Below, piece after piece: positions 14,034 through 22,800 of a stretch of 64,000 nucleotides of DNA. The notes beneath the pieces are model-generated. The model had not been told where the DNA came from, made no database searches, and worked only from the letters and a program-made list of their open reading frames with translations. Position 1 is the stretch's first letter; each line of letters starts with the position of its first letter. The stretch covers positions 186,001 through 250,000 of the forward strand of contig JALHQH010000013.1 in assembly GCA_022842065.1 (NCBI GenBank), read 5' to 3'. The position numbers and the translations under genes were made by a program. This DNA comes from Caldilineaceae bacterium. GTDB lineage: Bacteria; Chloroflexota; Anaerolineae; Caldilineales; Caldilineaceae.

Positions 14034-14783
14034 CTACAACCGACTGCGTCCACCGTCGATGACCAGGGTTTCACCCACCATATAGGAGGAGTCCGCTGAG
14101 AGAAGGAAGGCGACGGCACGGGCCACTTCGTCGGCGCACCCGAAACGTTTTAGCGGCACTCGCTCATTTTCCGCTGCCTTCGCCGCTTCGAGTATGGCGG
14201 GCGGCATGCCCAGCCGTTCATAAAGCGGTGTCAAAATATTGCCAGGACTCACCGCATTGACGCGAATGCCTTGCCCCACCAGTTCAGCGGATAGGGTGCG
14301 CGCCAGACTTTCCAGCGCGGCCTTGCTTGCGGTGTAGATGCTCGACCCCGGCACACCCAGCGTCGTGTACATCGAACTGTTGAGTACAATCGCTGCACCC
14401 TGCCGCAACAGGGGGAGGGCCGCTTGAATGGTGTGGACGGCACCGGTGAAGTTGACAGCAAATAAGGAGGCTATCTGCTCTTCGGTCACGGCGTTGATGG
14501 GGGCAAAGGCCGCTTGCCCGGCGTTGACAAAGACGCCATCCAGTCGTTCAAACTGTTGCGCAATTTCGGCGAAAAAGCGCTGTAGATCGTCCCGCTTTGT
14601 CACATCCCCACGCACTGCCAGCGTCGTTGTCCCCAGTTCGCGCTGAGCCGTTGCCAGTGTCTCCGCATTGCGCCCAAAGATTGCTACTTGTGCGCCGCGT
14701 CGTACGAGTTCGTGGGCTGTAGCAAGCCCGATCCCACTGTTCCCGCCGGTGATCGCGTATGCCTGGCCAGTTAATGCTTCCAT
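14034..14783 (-). CDS. Short-chain dehydrogenase/reductase (SDR)
   Basis: A 249-residue classical SDR: cofactor motif TGGNSGIG, NAG at the core strand, catalytic Ser in VLNSSMY, YTASK active-site Tyr/Lys, and the C-terminal VIDGG. It oxidises or reduces an unknown carbonyl/alcohol with NAD(P)H. I start at the ATG at 14781-14783 because GAGAGGAAACC precedes it and the SDR fold begins there. It is the first gene of the run 14783 to 12418, downstream of the phased-hexamer promoter at 15121-15178. Confidence 0.93.
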   Translation of the reverse strand: MEALTGQAYAITGGNSGIGLATAHELVRRGAQVAIFGRNAETLATAQRELGTTTLAVRGDVTKRDDLQRFFAEIAQQFERLDGVFVNAGQAAFAPINAVTEEQIASLFAVNFTGAVHTIQAALPLLRQGAAIVLNSSMYTTLGVPGSSIYTASKAALESLARTLSAELVGQGIRVNAVSPGNILTPLYERLGMPPAILEAAKAAENERVPLKRFGCADEVARAVAFLLSADSSYMVGETLVIDGGRSRL

Positions 14784-14879
14784 ATTGGTTTCCTCTCTTC
14801 TATTCGGATAAAATCCCCTGCTGACAGTGAGCAGTCGCCTCAGCGGCTGCGTATCCCCTTGAGGGAAGGTATCTACCAA

Positions 14880-14972
14880 GCCACCCCACCCTAACCCTCC
14901 CCTGGTAAGGGAGGGAACCTAGAACTCCCAGCTAGATCCCCTCCCTTACCAGGGGAGGATTAGGGAGGGGTT
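14880..14972. repeat. Intergenic palindrome preceding MITE copy 2
   Basis: CCCTCCCCTGGTAAGGGAGG near 14896-14915 is repeated inverted as CCTCCCTTACCAGGGGAGG near 14941-14959, with further outer pairing. The arms differ in sequence from the palindrome before MITE copy 1 but occupy the same relative position. Confidence 0.7.
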
Positions 14973-15107
14973 AGTAGAACGACAACGTTAAATTGAGGCA
15001 GTACGTGCGTCGCACTGCCGAGAAAGTGGTGGCAGTGACGGAATTCTATGCGGCAGTGCGACGCACGTACTCGACTACATCCGGCTAATTTAACGTTGTC
15101 GTAGTAG
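14973..15107. mobile_element. 125-bp palindromic MITE, copy 2, with 5-bp target duplication
   Basis: The element at 14978-15102 is identical over all 125 bp to that at 5692-5816. It is flanked by AGTAG on both sides (14973-14977 and 15103-15107). It sits in the upstream region of the SDR operon, ending about 20 bp from the predicted -10 box of the phased-hexamer promoter, so it could alter leader RNA structure. Confidence 0.85.
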
Positions 15108-15120
15108 TTACGAGGGAAGT

Positions 15121-15178
15121 ACAATAGCAGGGACGGGTCTACAAACAATCGACAAAGGTGTTGACAAAACTGTCCACA
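15121..15178 (-). promoter_or_regulatory. Phased-hexamer promoter 1 (candidate BTAD/SARP operator)
   Basis: Read on the minus strand, four hexamers TGTGGA, TGTCAA, TGTCGA and TGTAGA (plus-strand starts 15173, 15161, 15149, 15138) are spaced 12, 12 and 11 bp. An 11-nt gap then leads to TATTGT (15121-15126) as -10. The same spacings occur at 19695-19752. Direct repeats on one helix face abutting the -10 are the known binding mode of SARP activators. It would drive the SDR operon. Confidence 0.65.
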
Positions 15179-15200
15179 TTTCTTGTATTCTTTCTTTTTA

Positions 15201-15325
15201 GGCCATTTCAGAAAAATAGCTATCCAGGCGAGGTGACTGTTACTGGCCAGTGGACTTTTGGTTGACGAAGCTGTTTCTGGCTAGTGACAGTCACCATGGA
15301 CACTTATTTTCTGAAATGACTTTAC
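15201..15325. repeat. Imperfect intergenic palindrome
   Basis: Outer arms GCCATTTCAGAAAA and TTTTCTGAAATGAC and inner arms GAGGTGACTGTTACTGGCCA and TGGCTAGTGACAGTCACC pair around a centre near 15262. It lies between the hexamer promoter and an O-methyltransferase remnant. Confidence 0.6.
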
Positions 15326-15331
15326 CGTCGC

Positions 15332-15508
15332 TTATCCGTGTGCGGCGGGAATGCCTTCTACCAGACTCAGGGGTGATGCTGTCGCAATCACGCTCGTCAA
15401 CTGGAAACCTGCCGCTTGAAAAAGTTCTTGAAATGCTGTCACTGGACGTTCTTGACCGATGAGGACGACCAGCATGTTGATTCGGTAAACGGCCACTCCC
15501 ATTGGACG
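15332..15508 (-). pseudogene. O-methyltransferase C-terminal remnant
   Basis: Ending at a TAA (15332-15334), the minus strand encodes RINMLVVLIGQERPVTAF followed by LFQAAGFQLTSVIATASP and LSLVEGIPA. This matches the last 45 or so residues of the SAM-dependent O-methyltransferase family, whose members end in ERTxxEFxxLLxxAGFxLTxVxxTxSxxSxIE. No SAM-binding domain is present upstream, so this is a decayed 3' fragment. It lies just downstream of the ester-cyclase-like gene's stop. Confidence 0.65.
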
Positions 15509-15538
15509 TTGGCAAGCAACGGCGGGGCAGTGATTGGC

Positions 15539-16099
15539 TCAGCCTAAAGTTGCCCGCGTAATCAATTGGTTGCTCGGAATGGTCGGATCCAGCACCTTAC
15601 GCGCACTTTCCACCCCGGCCACAGGTAGCACCGCGGCGTCGAGCAGACCAAGTTGGACGAGCACCGAGGCTTGGTCCCAATAGATCCGTTCGCCCGCCAG
15701 TTTGCCGTCACGGAACTCCACGATGACCACGAGGGCCACTTCGACCCACTTACCGGTGGGGGCAAGGCCAGGCAGCAGCCAGTCCATTCGCAGCGTATGT
15801 GTGAATTTGGCCACCGACTCGTCCACCAGACGGTCGTTACCGATCGTGCGCGAAACGGGCACGATCACCATGTCGGGCGGCATCTGTGGGATGAAGTAGT
15901 TGGCATAGAACGCACGCAACTCCTTGCGCCCCGATCCGCCCGTCAACACAGGGACGTGGTTGACATAGGCATCTTTCACCATCGTGTCGATGGTCTGCGC
16001 GGCATCTTTCGTCGCAAACTCGTGCTGCAGATGTTCATCCCACAAGTCGGATAAAACTTGTTGGGCCGGCGTCAGACTTGGTTTTTTTGCTTCGCTCAT
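15539..16099 (-). CDS. SnoaL-like ester-cyclase family protein
   Basis: A 186-residue NTF2-fold protein. Typical features are an N-terminal helix, DAYVNHVPVLTGGSGRKELRAFYANYF, then IVPVSRTIGNDRLVDE and a final ERIYWDQASVLVQLGLLD, the usual SnoaL-like ending. I start at the ATG at 16097-16099 because AAGGAGAG precedes it; a longer frame lacks a site. Family members include polyketide cyclases and uncharacterised proteins, so substrate is open. Last gene of the run that starts near 19638. Confidence 0.85.
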   Translation of the reverse strand: MSEAKKPSLTPAQQVLSDLWDEHLQHEFATKDAAQTIDTMVKDAYVNHVPVLTGGSGRKELRAFYANYFIPQMPPDMVIVPVSRTIGNDRLVDESVAKFTHTLRMDWLLPGLAPTGKWVEVALVVIVEFRDGKLAGERIYWDQASVLVQLGLLDAAVLPVAGVESARKVLDPTIPSNQLITRATLG

Positions 16100-16112
16100 A
16101 TAATCTCTCCTT

Positions 16113-16589
16113 TTAGAAATCAAGCTTGCCCGCTGTGCCATACAGCGAGAGCGGCATGCAGTACTGCGCCTGGCCAAGCGTTTTTCCTGTCCTGGATCGC
16201 ACGCTAAAAATTGCCAGTATTTGTACAGGGCTCTCCACCTGATCTGGTGCGAGATTGACGGTTGGGACGAGCAAAGTAAGCCGCTCAATAACCCCATCTT
16301 GACTCTCTATGCTGTTGCCAAACAGTCCTTGATTCCCTGGATTGTTGCCGAAAAATCCAACAACTTGATTCGTTTTGCTGCTCAGGCGAACCGTGACTAA
16401 TTGACCCAGTTGGGTTTGCTCCACATGAATCTCTTTACCAACGAAGTCTAATCTTTGCTCCTGATAGGTAAAAGAGACGCGGGGCATACCTGTGATGCTC
16501 GTCGGCTCATAAGTGATGCCAAATTGGTAACCGCCGACGCTAAATTGATTGGCTTGCATGAAGCCGGGTTGTGGTTGTAGAGATACCAT
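16113..16589 (-). CDS. Hypothetical protein
   Basis: A 158-residue, beta-rich, Gln/Gly-containing protein without signal peptide, membrane segment or Cys cluster (one Cys near the end, QYCMPLSLYG). Two repeated GNNPGNQGLFGN-like turns are seen. It is separated by 13 bp from the downstream ester-cyclase-like gene, so they are probably co-transcribed. I do not recognise the family. Confidence 0.75.
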   Translation of the reverse strand: MVSLQPQPGFMQANQFSVGGYQFGITYEPTSITGMPRVSFTYQEQRLDFVGKEIHVEQTQLGQLVTVRLSSKTNQVVGFFGNNPGNQGLFGNSIESQDGVIERLTLLVPTVNLAPDQVESPVQILAIFSVRSRTGKTLGQAQYCMPLSLYGTAGKLDF

Positions 16590-16682
16590 GTTTATGTGCC
16601 TCCGCGTGCATATCGATATACAAGTGAGTGATCATTCCTTCGTTCATGGTTGCTGCTGTTTGTATGATCTTTTCCCTTTGCG

Positions 16683-17426
16683 TTAGTCCGCGAGCAGACT
16701 AACGGCGGTCTGCGCCTGTTTAAAAATGTTAAAGCGCTGCAAGGCTACAAAACTTAGCGTATCAGCACCGATGAGGCGGCCGAGCGGGTTATCGGCGCGC
16801 GTGGTCAGCGTGAGCTGGGCATCACTGACCAACGCGTGCGGTACTGTCGAGCTCATTTTTAGCAGCCCGCGTGCGGTTTTGGCCCACCAGTTGCCGGCAA
16901 ACGAAATCGGCTCAGTTGGTTCGCTGATCTTGCCGGCCAGGATCAGCGGCGGTTGTGCCGGGGCCGGCACGGTGATGCGCGTCGAGCCGGCTTTGCCGCC
17001 CAGTGTCACATCGTAGTCCAGCGTCGGGACATGTTGGCTGTTAAGTCCCAGGCTTTTCAGGCTGCGCACCAGGGTGAGATGGGTGGTATAGTGCCAAAGC
17101 ATCAAGATATTGATCTCGCCCGTGCCATCCGGTGGCGCAATCACCAGGCCAATTTGCACATAGGCCCCGGCCGTTGGCACTGCGCCCGTCACGGCGATGC
17201 CTTGACACTGTGCCCCCAGCACGACCAGCGGTGTGACCGGCCCGCCGTCGTTGAGCAACTTGAGTCCAGGCGGCAGCAACCCCTGCGCCCGTTCCGTGTT
17301 GACCAGCCCGATGCCGACGCTCTCCACACAGTCGGAAAGTTCGATGGTAAGGTGCGGCGGTGGTTGGATGATCGGGCCCGGTTCAGCTGTTACCGCTGCA
17401 GTCATGGGATTAGCTTGGTTTGTCAT
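16683..17426 (-). CDS. Hypothetical protein, soluble, about 247 aa
   Basis: The start at 17424-17426 (MTNQANPMTA) follows AAGGAGAAAAC; an upstream in-frame ATG has no site. The sequence has alternating hydrophobic beta strands (VTPLVVLGAQCQGIAVTG, AYVQIGLVIAPP) and conserved-looking HYTTHLTL and FAGNWWAKTARGL blocks. The general pattern resembles acetoacetate-decarboxylase-like folds, but the lysine pair of that family is not evident, so I leave the function open. It belongs to the run 19638 to 15539. Confidence 0.75.
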   Translation of the reverse strand: MTNQANPMTAAVTAEPGPIIQPPPHLTIELSDCVESVGIGLVNTERAQGLLPPGLKLLNDGGPVTPLVVLGAQCQGIAVTGAVPTAGAYVQIGLVIAPPDGTGEINILMLWHYTTHLTLVRSLKSLGLNSQHVPTLDYDVTLGGKAGSTRITVPAPAQPPLILAGKISEPTEPISFAGNWWAKTARGLLKMSSTVPHALVSDAQLTLTTRADNPLGRLIGADTLSFVALQRFNIFKQAQTAVSLLAD

Positions 17427-17485
17427 GTTGTTTTCTCCTTGAAAGATTAAATTTGGACAGATAAAAACTTGCGTTGCGCTGCTTC

Positions 17486-17513
17486 GTAGGGACACGGCAT
17501 GCCGTGTCCCTAC
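17486..17513. repeat. Perfect 28-bp palindrome
   Basis: GTAGGGACACGGCA is followed directly by its reverse complement TGCCGTGTCCCTAC. It lies between the ABM-domain gene and the hypothetical gene of the same operon, so it could form a processing or attenuation hairpin in the transcript. Confidence 0.8.
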
Positions 17514-17528
17514 AAAGAGCAGCGACCA

Positions 17529-17798
17529 TCATTCCCGCACGAGGCTGTGTAACTCTTGGATCGTGCGTTTCGGTTTAACGCCCGGCGGTAGGTTGGGCGC
17601 GATATACCTGGCAAAAAAATCGGTTGCCTCGGCCTTTGACGCCCACACTTCAATACTTCGCCAGCCACCCTCCGCGGGATAAGCGGCGTGACAGATGAAG
17701 CCCGGTGCTTGTTTGATTAGCGGCTCTAGGACTGTGAGCATGCCGTCATATCCCTCTTGCGTTTGGTTAGGCACTTCGGCCATAATTAAAATTGCCAT
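17529..17798 (-). CDS. ABM-type dimeric alpha-beta barrel protein
   Basis: An 89-residue protein starting MAILIMAEVPNQTQEGYDGM, with GFICHAAYPAEGGWRSIEVWASKAEATDFFARYI in the middle, the size and pattern of antibiotic-biosynthesis-monooxygenase-like ferredoxin-fold dimers. Start chosen at 17796-17798, with AAAGG upstream. Such proteins are cofactor-free oxygenases or heme/small-molecule binders. Role here unknown. Confidence 0.75.
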   Translation of the reverse strand: MAILIMAEVPNQTQEGYDGMLTVLEPLIKQAPGFICHAAYPAEGGWRSIEVWASKAEATDFFARYIAPNLPPGVKPKRTIQELHSLVRE

Positions 17799-17869
17799 AC
17801 TGTTTTGCCTTTCTGCCGGACGGTGCCGGCTCATTCAATTGAATTGATTACTACGACTGTTTGTGCTGT

Positions 17870-18850
17870 TTAAGTACCAAAAGGGCGGGCCGGTAGAGAA
17901 CGCAAATACCGATAGATCGCGCTCAGTTCATCATCGGTCTGGCGGGCTAGCACACGCCAGGGCATGTCACTGCTCAGCGTGGTGCCATTCGGCCGTTCCC
18001 CTGTGCGCATGGCGTGGATAAAGTCGGCCTCCGACCAGAATTGTAATTGACCGCCGGGGGTCAGGTTCAAGGGGGGCATCCCACCGGGTTCGAGCGGTAG
18101 GCTGCCCGATAAATTAGGCCCGTGGCATTCACGGCAGTTACCAATCGCTGCCAAATAAGCCCCATATGCCACCGTGCGCCCGCTTGGCGGTGCGGTTGGC
18201 TGGGTCGGCATAACCCCGATCTGCTCTGCCGGCAAGTGATATTCACCGGCGAGCAACAAGACCCGCCCCAGCAGCCGCAGCGCCGATTTCCCTGGCTCGT
18301 TGTCAACCGGTGGCACGCTTTTGAGGTAGGCGATCATCGCCGCCAGATCTTCGTCGCTGAGCTGGGCAAAGCCCTGGGACGGCATAAAGAGCAGCGGTTT
18401 CCCATTCGGGCGCACCGCATAACGAATCGCCCGTACCCAATCCTCATCACGATAGTTTTGGCCGACACCACCAGCGCCACCCGTCAGGTTAGACGCAATC
18501 AGCCGAAAGGGCGGTGCATCGGTAAAGCTCTGCCCGGCCAAGTTTGCGCCGTGGCAGTCCCCGCAGCCGGTGTTGGCTTCGACCAGATGTTTGCCACGGG
18601 CAAGCGTCGCTGCGTCGGTCGCGAGTTGCGGTGGGCTTATGTCGATCGCATAGCGCTGGTTCAGGCGCAGTTCGCTGCCCAGGTAGATGACCAGCAATGC
18701 CAATCCGATCAAACCAACCAGACCGACGAGGATCGTCAGGCCAAGCCGCTGCGCCCGTTTCAGTCGGTTGCGTGAGAAGAGGTTGCGCTGGGGGTAAGTG
18801 GTGCCTGGCTTGGTGGCCACTTTCAACATGAGATGTTTTTGAAAAGACAT
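17870..18850 (-). CDS. Membrane-anchored diheme cytochrome c
   Basis: A 326-residue protein with one N-terminal membrane helix (about 37-58) and two c-type heme motifs: CGDCH (96-100) and CRECH (239-243), each followed by a downstream Met candidate for the sixth ligand (MPSQGF near 156; DMPWRV in the second domain). The two halves are homologous cytochrome c domains. It would carry electrons on the outer face of the membrane, perhaps for a dehydrogenase encoded elsewhere. It sits 12 bp downstream of a small membrane protein gene in the same run. Confidence 0.92.
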   Translation of the reverse strand: MSFQKHLMLKVATKPGTTYPQRNLFSRNRLKRAQRLGLTILVGLVGLIGLALLVIYLGSELRLNQRYAIDISPPQLATDAATLARGKHLVEANTGCGDCHGANLAGQSFTDAPPFRLIASNLTGGAGGVGQNYRDEDWVRAIRYAVRPNGKPLLFMPSQGFAQLSDEDLAAMIAYLKSVPPVDNEPGKSALRLLGRVLLLAGEYHLPAEQIGVMPTQPTAPPSGRTVAYGAYLAAIGNCRECHGPNLSGSLPLEPGGMPPLNLTPGGQLQFWSEADFIHAMRTGERPNGTTLSSDMPWRVLARQTDDELSAIYRYLRSLPARPFGT

Positions 18851-18862
18851 GGTTTACTTTCT

Positions 18863-19351
18863 CTACTTTTTCTCTAAAAATAAATAACCATTAGTACTAC
18901 ACATTTCTGTAGCGCGGATGCACTGAACGACTGCGACGGTGGCGTAAAAGGCCAATGTGCTCAACACCTCGCTCAGCACAACGGCAAGTTGCTGATTCGG
19001 CAGGAGATGTAAGCTGCAATAGAGCAGCACGGGCGAAAAGAGCAGGCTATCCAGCAACTCAGCGCTGCCCACCTCGAGCAGTACCGTCTGTACCGTATTG
19101 ACCACCTGGTTACGCCAATGTGCAGCATTCGTCAGCAACGGCAAAGGCTGTTCCGCCAACAAGCGATGGAGGAACAGCACGCTGTAGTAGGCAACCGTGC
19201 CGCTGTAGAGACTCGCCACCATCAACAGCAGCGCGTTATCAGTCAGGCGGTTGGCGAGTGTGATACTGACGATTGCGCCGGTCAGGCCCGCGCTTTCGGC
19301 CAGCAGATAGCGCCGCAGCCAGGGCTGGATGATACTTGTACTGTCGAACAT
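18863..19351 (-). CDS. Small multi-helix membrane protein
   Basis: A 162-residue protein with four hydrophobic segments (about 20-34, 40-62, 105-120, 122-143), an amphipathic N-terminus and a Lys-rich end (FLEKK). No recognisable motif. It lies 12 bp upstream of the cytochrome c gene, so the two may form a membrane electron-transfer unit, but this is inference only. Confidence 0.75.
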   Translation of the reverse strand: MFDSTSIIQPWLRRYLLAESAGLTGAIVSITLANRLTDNALLLMVASLYSGTVAYYSVLFLHRLLAEQPLPLLTNAAHWRNQVVNTVQTVLLEVGSAELLDSLLFSPVLLYCSLHLLPNQQLAVVLSEVLSTLAFYATVAVVQCIRATEMCSTNGYLFLEKK

Positions 19352-19371
19352 CGCTCCCTCACTTCTGCTCG

Positions 19372-19638
19372 TTACTCCCTGCTGACGTCATCTTGGGTTG
19401 CCGGTTCAGCACCAGCAAGTTGACTAGTTGTGCCCGGTCTAGCCCCTGCTTGCTGCAAAAAATTGAGTAATGCTGTTAATGAGGCGAAGCGCCAGCGGCT
19501 ACCACTCTGGATGTGTTCGATCTCGCCGCGCCAGCAATCCTGTTCTTTACACCTAGTTTGCTCACTGGTGGGTTGGTTATTAGCTAGCGGATCGCGCCAG
19601 CAGCGCACCAAAAAGGAAGCATACTCATCTGAATACAT
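19372..19638 (-). CDS. Small hypothetical protein, first gene of operon
   Basis: An 88-residue soluble protein starting MYSDEYASFLVRCWRD, followed by WRGEIEHIQSGSRWRFASL and TALLNFLQQAG. The arrangement of an N-terminal strand with RCWR and a later RWRFASLxxLLxFL recurs in small Chloroflexota proteins of unknown function, often beside regulators. I start at 19636-19638, where GGAG lies 9 nt upstream. It directly follows the phased-hexamer promoter. Confidence 0.65.
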   Translation of the reverse strand: MYSDEYASFLVRCWRDPLANNQPTSEQTRCKEQDCWRGEIEHIQSGSRWRFASLTALLNFLQQAGARPGTTSQLAGAEPATQDDVSRE

Positions 19639-19694
19639 CTTACGACTCCGCGTCATCGGGCATCCACGTTTTCGTTGTTACCAGCGATGGCAGC

Positions 19695-19752
19695 AGGATA
19701 GCAGGGGCAGGTCTACAAACTATCGACAAAAGTGTCGACATTGGTGTCTACA
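19695..19752 (-). promoter_or_regulatory. Phased-hexamer promoter 2 (candidate BTAD/SARP operator)
   Basis: Minus strand: TGTAGA, TGTCGA, TGTCGA and TGTAGA (plus-strand starts 19747, 19735, 19723, 19712) are spaced 12, 12 and 11 bp. An 11-nt gap CCTGCCCCTGC leads to TATCCT (19695-19700). Spacing and gap match the site at 15121-15178. It faces the operon 19638 to 15539 and lies just downstream of the BTAD regulator gene. Confidence 0.65.
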
Positions 19753-19755
19753 CCG

Positions 19756-19791
19756 CGCGCAATCGTAGGGGCCGCCCCTACGATTGCGCGG
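19756..19791. repeat. Intergenic palindrome
   Basis: GCGCAATCGTAGGGGC and its inverted copy GCCCCTACGATTGCGC form a near-contiguous hairpin between the hexamer promoter and the terminator of the BTAD gene. Confidence 0.75.
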
Positions 19792-19806
19792 CATTCCGAC
19801 CAGTAA

Positions 19807-19839
19807 TAAAAAAGGACGGGACACATTGTGTCCCGTCCT
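19807..19839 (-). terminator. Rho-independent terminator of the BTAD regulator gene
   Basis: On the minus strand AGGACGGGACAC and GTGTCCCGTCCT form a 12-bp stem with a 3-nt loop, followed by TTTTTTATT. It lies 24 bp past the regulator's stop codon, which separates the regulator transcript from the operon downstream. Confidence 0.9.
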
Positions 19840-19862
19840 GATCAAGTTGAACCGTTCGCTGT

Positions 19863-22800
19863 TTAGCGCCCACTCATGGCCGCTTCGGCTGCGGCAATGG
19901 CCTGGGTAGCGGTGAGTTGGCTGCCGCTGTGCCAGGCGGCCTGGCGTGCCGCCTCATCCAGTTGTGCCTGGACGCTAGCGAGAATGGGGTGGTAGAAGGT
20001 GGATTCGATCGGGGCGCGGTGGAGATCAAGCTCGGCGCGCAGCGCTTCGGCGGCCCCGAGCAGTTGGGCCGCGCGTTGGGGCTGGCCGCGCATACTCAGG
20101 ACGCCGGCAATTCCCTCCAGTGAAGGCGGGACGACGAACTGAGCACCCCCTTGCGGTGCTGCCTCCAAACTTTCGATAAAGTATTGCCCGGCGCGCCCAT
20201 AGTCCGCCTGTTGAAAGGCCAGGATACCCAGATATTGCAGCGTCCAGCCAATCGACATGGTCGCGTTCATGGCCCGCTGCAGGCGTAGGGCTTCGGGTAG
20301 CAACTCCGCCGCGCGAGCGAGATCACCGGTGAAGGCGCAGACCAGGCCAAGGTAGGCCAACGTCATCGACTCGGTGATGGCCAACTGGTGTTGCCGTGCC
20401 ACGGCCAGGGCTTCTTCAAATAAACAACGCGCTCGCTCAATCTCACGGCCCTCGTCGAGCAGAACACCGGCCAGCATATAACAGGCACTGCTCAACGCCT
20501 CGGGATGCTCGATCCGGCGCGCCACCGCCAGGGCTTCTTCCAGATAGGCAATGCCGCGTGGAAAATCGCCTTGACGACTATAGATAGTCCCCAGCGCATT
20601 GAAGGCGCTGGCGCGTTGGCTATCCAATTGCAGCGTTTCGCAAAGGTCTAAGTTTAGCTCGTGCAGGGTAATCGCGCGGGCGGTATCGCCCTGTACAGTG
20701 GCAAGCAAGGCTGCCCCGCTGAGCACGTTGGCACGACCTTCCGTTTGTAACTCTTCACTCTTCGTTACGAGCTGCTCCAGCCACCACCGCCCTTCCGTCA
20801 CCGAATCGCGCCAGTACCAGAAGCGGCCCAGGATCTTGCCTAGCCGCAAGGCTGACGCGGTCCCGTCTGTTCGACCAAGATACCAACGCAGGCTGGCGCG
20901 CAGGTTATCCAATTCGCGCGCCATGTTGGCCAGCCAATCAGGTGCATTCATCGCCCACGGCTCGACCAAATTCAGATAATAGTCGGCGTGGGCTTGGGCG
21001 ACAGCGTCACTGGCCTCGCGCCGCGCCAACTGTTCAACGGCAAATTCGCGAATGGTCTCCAGCATGGCAAAGCGTGGTTCACCCTCGTCGCTCTCCTGCA
21101 CCTGCACGAGGCTATTGTCGGTGAGGGCGGTCAGCACATCCAATAGAGCCGTCCCGCCAGTGTGATGGGGCTGTAATTGTTGGTGCAGCCCTTCCAGCGC
21201 CGCCAAGGTCCAGCCGCCAACAAAGATGCTACAGCGCTCGAACCAGAGTTGGGTCTCCACATTGAGCAGGCGATAGCTCCAATCGATGGTTGCGCGCAAG
21301 GTCTGTTGCCGTTCGGGCAAATCGCGCGCCCCATTGGTCAACAGCGCGAGTCGCTGATCGAGCCGGCGCACGAGATCGCGCGGGGCGAGCAACTTGAGGC
21401 GCGCCGCGGCCAATTCAAGGGCTAAGGGCAACCCGTCAAGGTGTACACAAATCGTCGCCACTTCGGCTGCATTCTCAAGAGTGAGTTGAAAATTTGGATT
21501 AAGGGCACGCGTCCGCTCGACCAGTAAGGCAACCGCCGGCACCGTCGCCAGGGTTGCAAGTGGGGGCAGATCCGTCAGATCCGGCAGCGGTAATGGCGGT
21601 ACGGGCAGCGTGTGTTCGCCATGGAGATTTAACGCGGCGCGGCTGGTGGCCAAGACGCGCAAGTTGGGGGCGGCCGCCAACAGTGCCCCGATCTCTGGGC
21701 TGGCGGCGAGCAGATGTTCACAGTTGTCGAGCACAAGCAGCAGCGCTTTGTCACCGAAATGCTCGGCCAGCGTGTTGACGTTGCCCTGCTTTAAACCGCA
21801 GGCCTGGGCAATCGTTTGCAAGAGCAATTCCGGATCACGCAGCGGGGCCAGGGCGACAAAGATGGCACCAGCGGCGAATTGATCGGCAACCTCCCAGGCC
21901 GCTTTGAGGGCCAACCGCGTTTTGCCGCTACCCCCTGGCCCAGTCAGGGTGAGTAGCCGCACTTGGGGGGAACCGAGCAGCGCGCGGATCGCGGCCAGCT
22001 CGGCTTGGCGGTCGATTAAAGAAGTTGCCGCGGCCGGGAGTGATGAGCGATGCTGGCGCAGCGGCGTGTCGATGTTGGTTGCTGTTGGCGGCGCTGGGGT
22101 TGGCGTTACCAAAATCGGCGGCTGTGCCGCGTGGTTTGCGCCGTTACTGTTATACCCGGCACCATTCAATGGCTGGCCCTGGCGCACGGCGTCATAAACG
22201 GCCCGCGTTTCCGGCAGCGGGCTGACCCCCAGCTCACGTTCCAGCGCAATGACACATTGTTCAAACTGGCGCAGCGCAGCGCGGCGGTCTCCAGTGGCAG
22301 CGTAAAGGGTGATCAAACGCCGGTGCATCTCCTCTGATAGCTCATCAACGGCTAGGGCGCGGTGGGCCATTGCAATCGCTTCGGCATAGGCGCCGCGCTC
22401 ACTCTGCCAGTCAACCAGCATCGCCAACGCATCGAGATAGCGGCGTTCCCAGCTTTGCCGCTCTTGCGCCACCCACGCATCGAACTCGGCGCTGGCTGGC
22501 AGCGCAAAGCCGGTGAGAAAAGGGCCGCTGTAGAGCTCGACCGCGGCAACGAGTGGGGCCGGTGTACCACCCTGCACCGCGGTGGTCAACGCATCGGCAA
22601 AGGCGACGGTATCGGTTTGTATGTAAGCCGGATCGAGCAGCACCAGGTCGCTCTGGGTCTGCACAACATTCGGAAGGGGCAAGGCCTGGCGCAGTTGATT
22701 GAGCAGCACCGTCAAATTGCGGCGTGCTGCCCCATCCGCAATATCGGGCCAGAAGAGAAAACAGAGTTGGTCACGCGCTACTGGCCGCATGGTAACCCCC

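Noticed and set aside
15250..15462. Open frame on the plus strand
   Set aside because: It crosses a palindrome and runs antisense to an O-methyltransferase remnant that has clear family similarity.
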